A stretch of 64,000 bases of DNA from Chthonobacter rhizosphaerae (GTDB taxonomy: Bacteria > Pseudomonadota > Alphaproteobacteria > Rhizobiales > Pleomorphomonadaceae), in the NCBI RefSeq assembly GCF_013839525.1, contig NZ_JACDIS010000005.1, forward strand, positions 310,001 through 374,000. Reading direction: 5' to 3'. The notes under the pieces are model-generated. The model saw only the letters and a list, made by a program, of their open reading frames with translations, did no database searches and was not told the DNA's origin. Below, piece by piece: positions 38,212 to 46,843 of the stretch (the stretch's first letter is position 1; every line of letters starts with the position of its first letter). Both the position numbers and the translations under genes were made by a program.

Positions 38212-38865
38212 ATGACCCGTGTGATCGCAGCGCTGCTGGTTGGCTCGACCGCGCTCGTGGCCGTTCCGGCCTTCGCCGCCGACCTGCCGGAACCGATTCC
38301 GGCCGCGCCGGCATACGAGGCCGTCGTGGAATCGACCGCGTTCGACTGGACCGGCGCCTATGTCGGCGGCGCCGTCGGCTACGCGTTCGGTGAATACGGC
38401 GGCGACGCCGGCGACGAGAGCGTCGAGGGCTTCACCGGCGGCGTCTTCGCCGGCTACAACTACGCCGTGACGCCGAACTGGATCGTGGGCGCCGAGGCCG
38501 ACATCTTCGCCGGCCCGTCCGAGGACTTCACCGTCGGCGGCGTCGGCGTCGAGACCTCGACCGCCGTGTTCGGCACCGTCCGCGGCCGCGTCGGCTACGC
38601 CTTCGACAGCTTCATGGTCTACGGCACCGGCGGTCTCGCCGTGGGCTGGGGCGAAGCCGACTTCAACGGCGGCTCCGACAGCAACACCCACCTCGGCTGG
38701 GCGGCCGGCGGCGGCGTGGAAGCGGCTCTGACCCAGAACGTCACCGTGCGCGCCGAGTACCTCTACGTCGACACCTCCGAGGAGTCCTACTCCGCGAACG
38801 GCACCACCGTCGACGCGGACCTCGACGGCCACCTTGTGAAGGTCGGCGTCGGCTACAAGTTCTGA
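38212..38865 (+). CDS. Outer membrane beta-barrel protein, Omp25/31-like
   Basis: The 217-residue protein has a clear signal peptide (cleavage after VPAFA, residue 22), the mature start ADLPEPIPAAP typical of rhizobial Omp25/RopB relatives, and an eight-strand barrel pattern: FDWTGAYVGGAVGYAFG, GGVFAGYNY, GRVGYAFDSFMVYGTGGLA and a final strand KVGVGYKF ending in Phe. It is likely abundant in the outer membrane. A strong terminator follows. Confidence 0.92.
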   Translation: MTRVIAALLVGSTALVAVPAFAADLPEPIPAAPAYEAVVESTAFDWTGAYVGGAVGYAFGEYGGDAGDESVEGFTGGVFAGYNYAVTPNWIVGAEADIFAGPSEDFTVGGVGVETSTAVFGTVRGRVGYAFDSFMVYGTGGLAVGWGEADFNGGSDSNTHLGWAAGGGVEAALTQNVTVRAEYLYVDTSEESYSANGTTVDADLDGHLVKVGVGYKF

Positions 38866-38904
38866 TCCCGCCGGGGGCAACCCCGACGCATCGGACGACT
38901 GGAG

Positions 38905-38933
38905 AAGGCCCGGGTCAAACCCGGGCCTTTTTC
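38905..38933 (+). terminator. Intrinsic terminator of the outer-membrane protein gene
   Basis: A perfect 10-bp stem AAGGCCCGGG/CCCGGGCCTT with a five-base loop is followed by TTTTT, 39 bases after the stop codon. Confidence 0.93.
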
Positions 38934-38959
38934 GTTGCCCCGCCCAGGCCCGGCGCCCC

Positions 38960-39070
38960 GTCCGAGCGAGGGAGAAGCAAGCCAACCCCTTCGGACGTCC
39001 GAGCGAGGGAGAAGCAAGACAACCCCTTCGGACGTCCGAGCGAGGGAGAAACACGACAACCCCGTCCACC
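38960..39070. repeat. 37-bp tandem repeat (three copies)
   Basis: Units starting GTCCGAGCGAGGGAGAA at 38960, 38997 and 39034 are each 37 bases. The first two end in CCCCTTCGGAC, so each also forms a GTCCGA/TCGGAC hairpin. Confidence 0.88.
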
Positions 39071-39099
39071 TGGCTCCGCCGTCCGCTTTCCCCCGAGGG

Positions 39100-40010
39100 A
39101 CTGGATCATCGGTCCCCGCTCCCACAATCCCTCCCCTCAGGGGTTTGGCCGTTGGCCAAGGCGGAGCAGGCCCGTGACTGCGAAGCGGGATCCGGCGAAG
39201 CCGGGGGAGGGGTCGTCTTTGTGGGCGGCCCCATGCGCTTTTCCGCAGCCGCCGAAGACAACCCCTTCCGGCCGGCTCCGCCGTCCACCTTCCCCTGAGG
39301 GGAAGGACCATTGCCACCCGACTCCACCAATCCCTCCCCTCAGGGGAGGGTCCGGCGAAGCCGGGGGAGGGGTCGTCTTTGTGGGCGGCCCCATGCGCTT
39401 TTCCGCAGCCGCCGAAGACAACCCCTTCCGGCCCTCCGGGCCACCTTCCCCTGAGGGGAAGGATCATCGGTCCCCGCTCCCACAATCCCTCCCCTTCGGG
39501 GTTTGGCCGATAGCCAAGGCGGAGCAGGCCCGTGACTGCGAAGCGGGGTCCGGCGAAGCCGGGGGAGGGGTCGTCTTTGTGGGCGGCCCCATGCGCTTTT
39601 CCCCAGCCGCCGAAGACAACCCCTTCCGGCCCTCCGGGCCACCTTCCCCCTAGGGGAAGGATCATTGCCCCCGACTTTCGAAATCCCTCCCCTCAGGGGT
39701 TTGGCCGATGGCCAAGGCGGAGCAGGCCCGTGACTGCGAAGCGGGGTCCGGCGAAGCCGGGGGAGGGGTCGTCTTTGTGGGCGGCCCCATGCGCTTTTCC
39801 CCAGCCGCCGAAGACAACCCCTTCCGGCCTTCCGGGCTACCTTCCCCTGAGGAAAAGGATCATTGCCACCCGACTTTCGAAATCCCTCCCCTCAGGGGTT
39901 TGGCCGATGGCCAAGGCGGAGCAGGCCCGTGACTGCGAAGCGGGGTCCGGCGAAGCCGGGGGAGGTGTCGCCTGTGCGGGCGGCCTCATGCGTTTCGGCC
40001 GCCGATCATC
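39100..40010. repeat. 198-bp tandem array (about five copies)
   Basis: The marker GGTCGTCTTTGTGGGCGGCC (or a variant) starts at 39211, 39371, 39569, 39767 and 39965, giving periods of 160, 198, 198 and 198. Each unit also has CCCTCCCCTCAGGGG and TTCCCCTGAGGGGAAGG palindromes and a TCCGGCGAAGCCGGGGGAGG element. The unit after 39211 is 38 bases short. Open frames here follow the repeat and are not genes. Confidence 0.9.
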
Positions 40011-40052
40011 CCCCGCCGGCCGATCGCCCCCGAACAACCCGGCCGCCCACCT

Positions 40053-40901
40053 TCACCGGTTGTCCCCGTCCAGGATCCGCCCCAGGCCGCCCAGCACCGA
40101 TCCTTCCCCCTGTCCGCCGCCGCCCGTCTGGGGCGCCGCGGCCCACATGCGGCCGGCGAAGCGGGAGAAGGGGAGGGACTGCATCCACACGCGGCCGGGG
40201 CCGACCAGGCGGGCGAAGAACACGCCCTCGCCGCCGAACACCATGGACTTGATCGAGCCGGCCCGGACGAGGTCGAAGTCGACGCCGGCCGTGTAGGCGG
40301 CCACGCAGCCGGTGTCCACGTGGATCTCCTCGCCGGGCGCGAGGTCCTTCTCCACCAGCGTGCCGCCCATGTGGACGAACACCCAGCCGTCGCCGTCGAG
40401 GGTCTGCATGATGAAGCCTTCGCCGCCGAAGAGGCCGGTCATGATCCGGCGCTGGAAGGCGATGCCGAGGGACACGCCCTTGGCGGCGGCGAGGAACGAG
40501 TCCTTCTGGCAGACCAGCCGGCCGCCCACGCTGTCGAGCTTGATCGCCAGGATGTGGCCCGGGAAGGGGGCCGCGAAGGCCACGCGCGCCTTGCCGGACC
40601 CCTCGTGGGTGAACACGGTGGTGAACAGGCTCTCGCCGGTGATCAGCCGCTTGCCGGCGCCGAGCAGCTTGCCGAACAGGCCGCCCTCCTGCGCCGAGCC
40701 GTCGCCGAACACCGTCGTCATCGAGACGGTCGGCGCCTTGAACATCAGCGAGCCCGCTTCCGCCACCGCGCTCTCGCCGGGGTCGAGCTCGATCTCGACG
40801 AACTGCATCTCCGAGCCGCGGATCTCGAAATCGATGTCGTCGGCCGCCCCCGTGCGGGTGTGGCGGACGGGCGGAACGGACGGAACGCTTCCCCAGGCCA
40901 T
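40053..40901 (-). CDS. TIGR00266 family (AIM24-like) protein
   Basis: The 282-residue protein is an AIM24/TIGR00266 beta-rich protein: QFVEIELDPGESAVAEAGSL (core), GGEGFIMQTLDGDGWVFVH and FGGEGVFFARLVGPGRVWMQSL. Function is unknown; the yeast mitochondrial homologue affects cristae complexes. The C-terminal 35 residues are Gly/Ala-rich. AGGAGAG precedes the ATG at 40901. Confidence 0.92.
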   Translation of the reverse strand: MAWGSVPSVPPVRHTRTGAADDIDFEIRGSEMQFVEIELDPGESAVAEAGSLMFKAPTVSMTTVFGDGSAQEGGLFGKLLGAGKRLITGESLFTTVFTHEGSGKARVAFAAPFPGHILAIKLDSVGGRLVCQKDSFLAAAKGVSLGIAFQRRIMTGLFGGEGFIMQTLDGDGWVFVHMGGTLVEKDLAPGEEIHVDTGCVAAYTAGVDFDLVRAGSIKSMVFGGEGVFFARLVGPGRVWMQSLPFSRFAGRMWAAAPQTGGGGQGEGSVLGGLGRILDGDNR

Positions 40902-41035
40902 GATGCTCTCTCCTTCTGAAGGCCGGGCCGATCCCGATCGATGCGTCGTCGTCGGGCTCGGCCCCGGCCGGGTCTCCTCCCGGCCAGCATGGCCCGGCTC
41001 GATGACGGAGAAAAGGCGTGCGTGGCGGGGCGTCG

Positions 41036-41488
41036 TCAGCCCCGGCCGATCCGCACGATCGCCTCGTGGAGGGCGGAGAGGAAGCGCGACCGGTCCTTGG
41101 GCGAGAAGGGGCGCGGGCCGCCCGTCGTCTCGCCGGCCGAACGCAGGTCCGTCATCAGATCCCTCACCGCGAGCGCCATGCCGATCGAATCCGGGCTGAA
41201 CGGCTTGCCGGACGGCGCGATCACCGTCGCGCCGGCCTTCACGCAGCGGTCGGCGAGCGGGATGTCGGCGGTCACCACCACGTCGCCGGCCCCGGCGGCG
41301 GCGGCGATCCACTTGTCCGCCTCGTCGGGGCCCTCCGGCACCACGTGGAGGCGCACGTCCTCGTCGCGCGGCACGGCCATCCAGGCGTTCGCCACCAGCA
41401 CCACCGGCCAGCGGTGGCGGCCGGCCACCTTGTAGATCTCCTGCTTCACCGGGCAGGCGTCCGCGTCCACGTAGACCGTGCCGGCCAT
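41036..41488 (-). CDS. YaiI/YqxD family protein
   Basis: The 150-residue protein matches DUF188, a PIN-like nuclease fold: [14 protein letters not shown] at the N-terminus, [26 protein letters not shown] mid-protein (acidic residues of the putative active site) and [14 protein letters not shown]. Its role is unknown. It is part of a minus-strand run with the GST gene upstream (15 bases). Confidence 0.93.
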   Translation of the reverse strand: MAGTVYVDADACPVKQEIYKVAGRHRWPVVLVANAWMAVPRDEDVRLHVVPEGPDEADKWIAAAAGAGDVVVTADIPLADRCVKAGATVIAPSGKPFSPDSIGMALAVRDLMTDLRSAGETTGGPRPFSPKDRSRFLSALHEAIVRIGRG

Positions 41489-41503
41489 CGCGCCGCCTCC
41501 CGG

Positions 41504-42112
41504 TCAGCCGGGCGCCGTGGCGGCCCAGCCGGGCAGGGTGGCGGTGAAGCGGTCGAGCCAGGCCACGAGCCGCGGATGGCCCTCGCGCCAGGAGCCCTCG
41601 AAGCGGAAGTCCAGGTAGCCGAGCGCGCAGGCGACCGCGATCGTGCCCACCGTCACCGCGTCCTCCTCCGGCAGGTTGGCCTCCAGGTAGGCGAGGCCGC
41701 GCTCCACCTTGCCGCGCTGGTGGTCGTCCCAGCGGGCGCTCCGCTCGCCCGGCTCGCGCATGACGGTCTCGTAGCGCCGCAGGAGCGCGGCGTCCATGAT
41801 GCCGTCGGCGAGGGCCTGCAGGGTCAGCGCCGGAAAGCGCTCCGCCGGGTCCGCCGGCAGGATCCGGCCGCCGCCGGCAAGGTAGTCCAGGTAGTCCAGG
41901 ATCACCCGGCTGTCATAGACCACCGTGCCGTCCGGCGTGATCAGGGCGGGGATCTTGCCGAGCGGGTTCTGGGTGCGGATGTCGTCCGCCGGGTCGGTGG
42001 TGTCGGTCTTCACCACCTCGATCCGGTCCCCGAGGCCGAGGATGGCGGCGGCGATCTTGATCTTGCGGCCGAACGGCGAGGCCGGCGAGGACCGGAGAAT
42101 GAAGTCTGGCAC
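41504..42112 (-). CDS. Glutathione S-transferase family protein
   Basis: The 202-residue protein has a thioredoxin-like N-terminal domain (ILRSSPASPFGRKIKIAA, NPLGKIPALITPDG, VVYDSRVILDYL) and a helical C-terminal domain (VTVGTIAVACALGYLDFR). The GTG at 42112 is chosen because GAGGAG lies eight bases upstream. A Ser-rich SSPAS motif stands where the catalytic Ser/Cys is expected. The substrate is unknown. Confidence 0.88.
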   Translation of the reverse strand: MPDFILRSSPASPFGRKIKIAAAILGLGDRIEVVKTDTTDPADDIRTQNPLGKIPALITPDGTVVYDSRVILDYLDYLAGGGRILPADPAERFPALTLQALADGIMDAALLRRYETVMREPGERSARWDDHQRGKVERGLAYLEANLPEEDAVTVGTIAVACALGYLDFRFEGSWREGHPRLVAWLDRFTATLPGWAATAPG

Positions 42113-42213
42113 GGGGCGGGCTCCTCGGGATGTGGGCGGCGTCGGGCCGCGGGGGTCAGGGCCGCGGGCGGCGGTCCCGCGGGGCGTCACGGGCCGGCGC
42201 CACGATAGCGCGG

Positions 42214-42268
42214 CCGGTCGGGAAGTCCACCGGTCGGGAAGTCCACCGGTCGGGAAGTCCACCGGCCG
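42214..42268. repeat. 17-bp tandem repeat (three copies)
   Basis: CCGGTCGGGAAGTCCAC is repeated three times head to tail, upstream of the GST start. Confidence 0.85.
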
Positions 42269-42299
42269 GACCGCATGGCCGTCCGTCGGCCGCATCCCG

Positions 42300-43376
42300 T
42301 CATTGGCCGCCCGGGCCGGGGAAGACCACCGGCCAGTCCGCCGGGGCCTTGCCGGTGCCGCAGGATTCGTTCGCCCGGAAGGTGACGAGCTTGAACGCGT
42401 ACTGGTCCCAGCGCCAGGTGCCGGCGGTGCCGCAGTCCGGCGCCGCGCCGGTGGTCACGGCCGTCAGGGTGGCGGTCTGCGGGTCGAACGCCACGGTCTC
42501 CAGGGTGTCCGTCCCCATCCAGCCGAAGCGCGACGAGAAGGTCGCGAAGGTGAGGAGGTGCATGCCGCCGATCTCGCCGCTCTCCACCATGTAGAGCCGG
42601 TAGCCGGTCCGGCCCTCGCTGCGGTAGCACGGGATGGCGTAGAGCATGGCCGTCTCCGACAGCGCGCCGATCACCGGCGGCGTCTCGGCCAGGGACGGCC
42701 CGTCCGGCGCCTCGCACTGGCTGGCTATGTGCCACTCCACGAGCCGCGGCGGCAGCCCCTGCAGCGCCACCATGGCCTGCCGGTCCACCTCCGGCGCCGG
42801 CGGCAGGTCGTCCGGCGGGCCGGCGCGGCGGTCGCCGACGATCCGCTTCTGCCGGCGGTCGATCTCCGTCAGGGCGTCGCGCATGCCGTCCAGGCGGAAG
42901 CGGTCCATGTGCGGCGCGCCGGCGATGTCGATGTAGGTGACGCGGAGCTCGAACCCCACCTGGATGTCCCGCATCAGCCGGTCCAGCGCGTACTGGGACA
43001 GCACGAAGAAGTCGCCCGGGTTGACGAACGGCGCGTAGTCCGAGCGCGGTCGCAGCGTCAGCGCCACGCCCCCGTCCACCGCCATAGAGATCGGCCGCTC
43101 CCGGTCCGCGAGGTCCTTCAGCGTCGTCACCGACACCGCCCAGCGCGACCGGCTGCCCGGTCCGCGGTGAAGCTGGAACACGCTCGTCACGGTCCCGTCC
43201 GCATCCCGCGCCCGCACGGAGGCGACGCAGGTCAGGTCCTCCGCGCAGGCCACCTCGGCCGACCCGTAGCGGGCCGTCCCGGTCTGCGCCTCGGCGTCCG
43301 ACGGCGCCGCGCCGATCAGCGTCGCCAACACCAGGAGGAACCGCCCGGCTCCCGTGAACAGCGTCGTCAGGGTCAT
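42300..43376 (-). CDS. DUF1176 domain-containing protein
   Basis: The 358-residue protein has a signal peptide (hydrophobic residues 8-28, cut near DAEA) and resembles the rhizobial DUF1176/invasion-associated-locus-B-like proteins: an N-terminal domain with CAEDLTCVASV and a C-terminal domain ending GTWRWDQYAFKLVTFRANESCG. Paired Cys residues suggest disulfides in the periplasm. Function is unknown. Confidence 0.78.
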   Translation of the reverse strand: MTLTTLFTGAGRFLLVLATLIGAAPSDAEAQTGTARYGSAEVACAEDLTCVASVRARDADGTVTSVFQLHRGPGSRSRWAVSVTTLKDLADRERPISMAVDGGVALTLRPRSDYAPFVNPGDFFVLSQYALDRLMRDIQVGFELRVTYIDIAGAPHMDRFRLDGMRDALTEIDRRQKRIVGDRRAGPPDDLPPAPEVDRQAMVALQGLPPRLVEWHIASQCEAPDGPSLAETPPVIGALSETAMLYAIPCYRSEGRTGYRLYMVESGEIGGMHLLTFATFSSRFGWMGTDTLETVAFDPQTATLTAVTTGAAPDCGTAGTWRWDQYAFKLVTFRANESCGTGKAPADWPVVFPGPGGQ

Positions 43377-43479
43377 GCAACCTCCCGATCGGCGTCCGGC
43401 GCGGACCGGACCGAGGTCCGGAACCGCGCGGCCGCTCTCGCGCGTCTGGTTCGGAATATGGGGCGGAGGCCCGGCCGCG

Positions 43480-44172
43480 TCACCGCACGGGCGGCATGGC
43501 CACGGTGGCGCGCCGGCAGCCGCGCCGGTCCACCTCCGGGCAGGACCGGAAGGCGAGGTCGTCCTTCGTCAGGCAGACGCGCACCTCGCGCAGCCGGCGC
43601 TCGTCGCAGGTCACCGCCACGGCGTCGGCCGGCAGGCCCGGGTTGGCGGCCAGGAAGTCGGCTTCCACCTGGCCCGGCCGCACCGAGGCCCAGCGGTCCA
43701 GGCGCCGGTAGGCGGGCGGGATTGTCACCGTCTCGCGCGCCCGGCGCAGCGTGTCGAAATAGGCGGCCGGGTCGAGGCCCGAGCAGGCCCCGTGCTTGCG
43801 CCACTGGTAGCGGGCGAGACCCCGGCTCGGCATCACGTCCAGGACGCCGTCCAGGGTGGCCCGGCCCGGCCCCTCGTCGGCGCGGCAGAATTCCGGCCAG
43901 CCGCGCTCCCGTTGCGGCCACAGGCCGTGCACCGTGAAGGCGAACGGCCGGCGGCCGTCGCATTGGGGATCGTCCGCGTCGCCCTCCGCCTCGCACCAGC
44001 TCGGCGACCACGACAGCGCCAGCACGTAAAAGTCGAAGTCGCCCGGCCGGTCGTCGGCGCGCGCCGGTCCGATCGCCGGCGCCAATCCCACGGCCAGAAG
44101 CCCCGCGGCCCAAATCGCCGCGGCCAGATATTTCCGGGCCGGAGATCCCGCGCGACCGCGCCGTCCCGTCAC
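43480..44172 (-). CDS. Secreted ribonuclease T2
   Basis: The 230-residue protein has a hydrophobic signal (residues 14-38) and both RNase T2 active-site segments: FTVHGLWPQ with His82, and YQWRKHGAC with His127. LALSWSPSWCEAEG is the usual N-terminal segment. The enzyme cleaves RNA to 2',3'-cyclic then 3'-phosphates in the periplasm or medium. The start is the GTG at 44172, which overlaps the stop of the preceding gene (GTGA), so the two are translationally coupled; no ATG fits. Confidence 0.9.
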   Translation of the reverse strand: MTGRRGRAGSPARKYLAAAIWAAGLLAVGLAPAIGPARADDRPGDFDFYVLALSWSPSWCEAEGDADDPQCDGRRPFAFTVHGLWPQRERGWPEFCRADEGPGRATLDGVLDVMPSRGLARYQWRKHGACSGLDPAAYFDTLRRARETVTIPPAYRRLDRWASVRPGQVEADFLAANPGLPADAVAVTCDERRLREVRVCLTKDDLAFRSCPEVDRRGCRRATVAMPPVR

Positions 44173-44609
44173 CGCAGCACGCGGCAGGCCGCGTCCCACA
44201 CGTACCAGTAGTCCTGCGACGGCAGGCAGACCTCCACGCCGTAGCCGATGCCGGCGAATCCGGTCTCGGCCGAGATCACCCAGAACACCCGGTCGCTGCG
44301 GCCGGCGCCGAGGGTCGCCTCGCCCTCGCAGTGGCGATGCTCGATCATGCTGGCGAACCGGGTGGTGTTGTAGCGCTGGCGGATGTCGGTCAGCGTCTCG
44401 ATGCGCTTGCCGTCGTGCCAGGTGTTGGCCTCGGCCCAGTGCTGCCGCTCTACCACCTTGGAGAGCACCGACGGATCGTCGCACGCCGGCAGGGTGCTCG
44501 TCTCCACCACCACGGCCGTGCGGGCGGTCCGGCCGGCGCCGATGTCGGCCGCCGCTCCCGGCGTCGTCGTGGAGGCGAGAACGACAAGACCCAGAATCGC
44601 GGCACGCAT
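44169..44609 (-). CDS. Small exported protein of unknown function
   Basis: The 146-residue protein has a signal peptide (MRAAILGLVVLASTTTPGAA) and a Cys-containing mature domain: LPACDDPSVLSKVVERQHWA, HRHCEGEATL and a C-terminal VCLPSQDYWYVWDAACRVLR. I recognise no family with confidence. Translational coupling to RNase T2 suggests related export or function. GGGAG precedes the ATG at 44609. Confidence 0.8.
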   Translation of the reverse strand: MRAAILGLVVLASTTTPGAAADIGAGRTARTAVVVETSTLPACDDPSVLSKVVERQHWAEANTWHDGKRIETLTDIRQRYNTTRFASMIEHRHCEGEATLGAGRSDRVFWVISAETGFAGIGYGVEVCLPSQDYWYVWDAACRVLR

Positions 44610-44717
44610 GGAAAAACTCCCGGATAAGACCGCCGCCACGATGCGGCAGCCGGTCGATGGCGGTCAAGCATCCTTGCCGCATGCCTCCTTCCGGATTGGT
44701 TACCAGCGTGGCGGATC

Positions 44718-45578
44718 TCAGGGCGTGTGGGTTTCCGGCACCAGCCAGTCGGCCCGGAAGCCGGCGCCCGGGCCGTCGGCCAGCCGCTCGGTCAGGTCCG
44801 GCAGGGCGGCCTCCGCCTCCGCCTTCAGCGTCCACGGCGGGTTCACCACCAGAAGGCCCGCGCCCGCCAGCGGCCCGATGCCGCCGGGCCGCCGCACCCA
44901 CTGGTCCAGGCGCAGCACCTTGGTCAGGCCGCTCTCCGCCACGTCCGCGTGGAAGCGCTGCACCGCGTCCAGGTGCTTCAACGGATACCAGGCGATGATC
45001 GTGCCGGTGGCGAACCGCCGGTCCGCGTCCTTCAGCGCCTGCAGCATCCGGTCGAACTCGCCCGCCTCCTCGAACGGCGGGTCGATCACCGTCAGGCCGC
45101 GCCGCTCGTGGGGCGGCAGCAGGCTGCGGGCGGCGGTGTAGCCGTCCTGGCGGGTCACCTTCACGCGCCGGTCGGCGGCGAAGCGCGCGGCCAGCTCGTC
45201 CGCGTCCTGCGGATGCAGTTCGTTGAACACGAACCGGTCCTGCCGCCGGCCGAGCGTGGCCGCGACGGTCGGCGAGCCCGGGTAGACGAGCAGGTCGTCG
45301 CCCCCGTTCACCGCCCGCAGCACCGTCCGCAGCGGCTCCAGGAAGTCGGCGAGCGCCGGACCCAGGCTCGCCCGCATCACGCGCCCGATCCCGCCCCGCC
45401 ATTCCCCCGTCCGCAGCGCCTCGTCCGACGCGAGGTCGTAGAGGCCGACGCCCGCGTGGGTGTCGATCACCCGGAAGGCGGCGTCCTTTTTGGAAAGGTG
45501 CACGAGAACGCGCGCCAGCACCGCGTGCTTCAGCACGTCGGCGAAATTCCCCGCGTGAAAGGCGTGACGATAGTTCAT
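44718..45578 (-). CDS. rlmJ: 23S rRNA (adenine(2030)-N6)-methyltransferase RlmJ
   Basis: The 286-residue enzyme shows MNYRHAFHAGNFADVLKH at the start, the RlmJ/YhiR hallmark, then DTHAGVGLYDL (SAM motif) and VIDPPFEE, the DPP(Y/F) catalytic motif of N6-adenine methyltransferases. It modifies A2030 of 23S rRNA. The ATG at 45578 is the family start. Confidence 0.95.
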   Translation of the reverse strand: MNYRHAFHAGNFADVLKHAVLARVLVHLSKKDAAFRVIDTHAGVGLYDLASDEALRTGEWRGGIGRVMRASLGPALADFLEPLRTVLRAVNGGDDLLVYPGSPTVAATLGRRQDRFVFNELHPQDADELAARFAADRRVKVTRQDGYTAARSLLPPHERRGLTVIDPPFEEAGEFDRMLQALKDADRRFATGTIIAWYPLKHLDAVQRFHADVAESGLTKVLRLDQWVRRPGGIGPLAGAGLLVVNPPWTLKAEAEAALPDLTERLADGPGAGFRADWLVPETHTP

Positions 45579-45731
45579 CGCGCAGCATCTACGCGCCGCG
45601 CGCCCCCCCGGCAAGGGCGCCCGCCCGCCCGGCCGCCTTCGTGCACCCCTTTGCCGCCCTTCCGTTCCTCGCCGCCCAGTGCTATGGCCGGCGGCGTGGC
45701 TTCGGTGGTCCGGGGCCGGGAGCCCGCATCC

Positions 45732-46106
45732 ATGCCGCGCCTGCTGCGGTCAGCGCTGAACCAGTGGACGGTCGTCGTCCTCGTCTGGGCCCTCGCGGTC
45801 CAGGCGATGGGGCTCGGCCTGATGCCGCCGGCCCGGGCCGGCAACGGGGCGACGTCGGAAATCTGCGCCGCCCATGCCGCCGGCGTCGAGCACCGCCATC
45901 CGGGCGGCGGCGATCCTCGCGACCACCGGCTCTGCTGCCTCGCCTGCCCCGGCGCGGCCGCCCTGCCGCCTGTGGAGCGCGCCGCGCTCGTCGCGCCCGC
46001 CTATCAGGACGACGCCGCGCGCGTCCTCCGCGTCCCGCGCTCGCACGCCCCGGCGCCGCCGCCGCACGTCCGTCCTTCCCCCAGGGCACCGCCGTCCGTC
46101 GCCTGA
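45732..46106 (+). CDS. DUF2946-like small exported protein
   Basis: The 124-residue protein has an N-terminal hydrophobic segment (VVVLVWALAVQAMGLGLM), then HRHPGGGDPRDHRLCCLACPGA, a His/Cys-rich stretch with a CxxC, and a Pro/Ala-rich tail. This fits DUF2946-type proteins found beside copper genes. It lies directly upstream of ycnI and copC-copD homologues. A metal-binding role is inferred. Confidence 0.65.
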   Translation: MPRLLRSALNQWTVVVLVWALAVQAMGLGLMPPARAGNGATSEICAAHAAGVEHRHPGGGDPRDHRLCCLACPGAAALPPVERAALVAPAYQDDAARVLRVPRSHAPAPPPHVRPSPRAPPSVA

Positions 46107-46224
46107 TCGCGGCCCGCGAGCCCCAACATTCCCGCACCCCATCATCCGACGACGTCGAAGCCGGCCATCGGCCGGCAGGCCGTGCCCGTGCGGCCGGCCC
46201 GTCGTCCAGGTCAGGATTCAACTG

Positions 46225-46749
46225 ATGCGTTACTCTTTATCCGCCGCCGTTGCGGCGCTGCTCGCCTGCGCGGCGCCGTCCGCCGCCCACGTCTCCCTGG
46301 AGGTGAAGGAGGCGAAGGCCGGCTCCGCCTACAAGGCGGTGCTCCGGGTGCCCCATGGCTGCGACGGCGAGGCCACCTTGCGTGTCCGCGTCCGCGTCCC
46401 CGACGGCCTTTATTCGGTGAAGCCGATGCCGAAGGCCGGCTGGACCCTGGAGACCGTCACCGGACCCTATGCCCAGCCGTTCGACAACCATGGCACCACG
46501 GTGACGGAGGGCGTCCGCGAGATCGTCTGGACCGGCGAGCTGCAGGACGCCCACTACGACGAGTTCGTGTTTCGCGGCAGCCTGGCCAGGGGCCTCGCCG
46601 CGGGCTCGTTCCTCGCCATCCCGGTCGTCCAGGAATGCGCGAACGGGGCCGAGCGCTGGATCCAGGTTCCCGCCGAAGGCCAGTCGGCGGACGACCTGGA
46701 GAGGCCCGCCCCTATGCTCCGCATCCTGCCCGCCTCCGGCGGCCACTGA
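46225..46749 (+). CDS. YcnI family copper-binding protein (DUF1775)
   Basis: The 174-residue protein has a signal peptide ending in APSAA, leaving His22 as the probable first mature residue (HVSLEV). In Bacillus YcnI an N-terminal His with a nearby Glu binds Cu(II) in a monohistidine brace. PKAGWTLE supplies the family's conserved Trp. It sits between DUF2946 and CopC-CopD genes, so a periplasmic copper role is well supported by context. Confidence 0.88.
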   Translation: MRYSLSAAVAALLACAAPSAAHVSLEVKEAKAGSAYKAVLRVPHGCDGEATLRVRVRVPDGLYSVKPMPKAGWTLETVTGPYAQPFDNHGTTVTEGVREIVWTGELQDAHYDEFVFRGSLARGLAAGSFLAIPVVQECANGAERWIQVPAEGQSADDLERPAPMLRILPASGGH

Positions 46750-46843
46750 CCGCGCCGGCGGCAGGCGACCGGCGTCCGGGCGGCGGCTCCGCCGCCCGGC
46801 TGGTCGCGCCTGCGGGTGCCCGCGGCTCTCGGGAGTATCCATC

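Noticed and set aside
39174-39932. Open frames within the 198-bp array
   Set aside because: They repeat with the array, lack ribosome-binding sites and domains, and occur on both strands.
43480-45588. 702-residue frame including RNase T2
   Set aside because: Residues before the GTG at 44172 are shadows of the coupled upstream gene and rlmJ.
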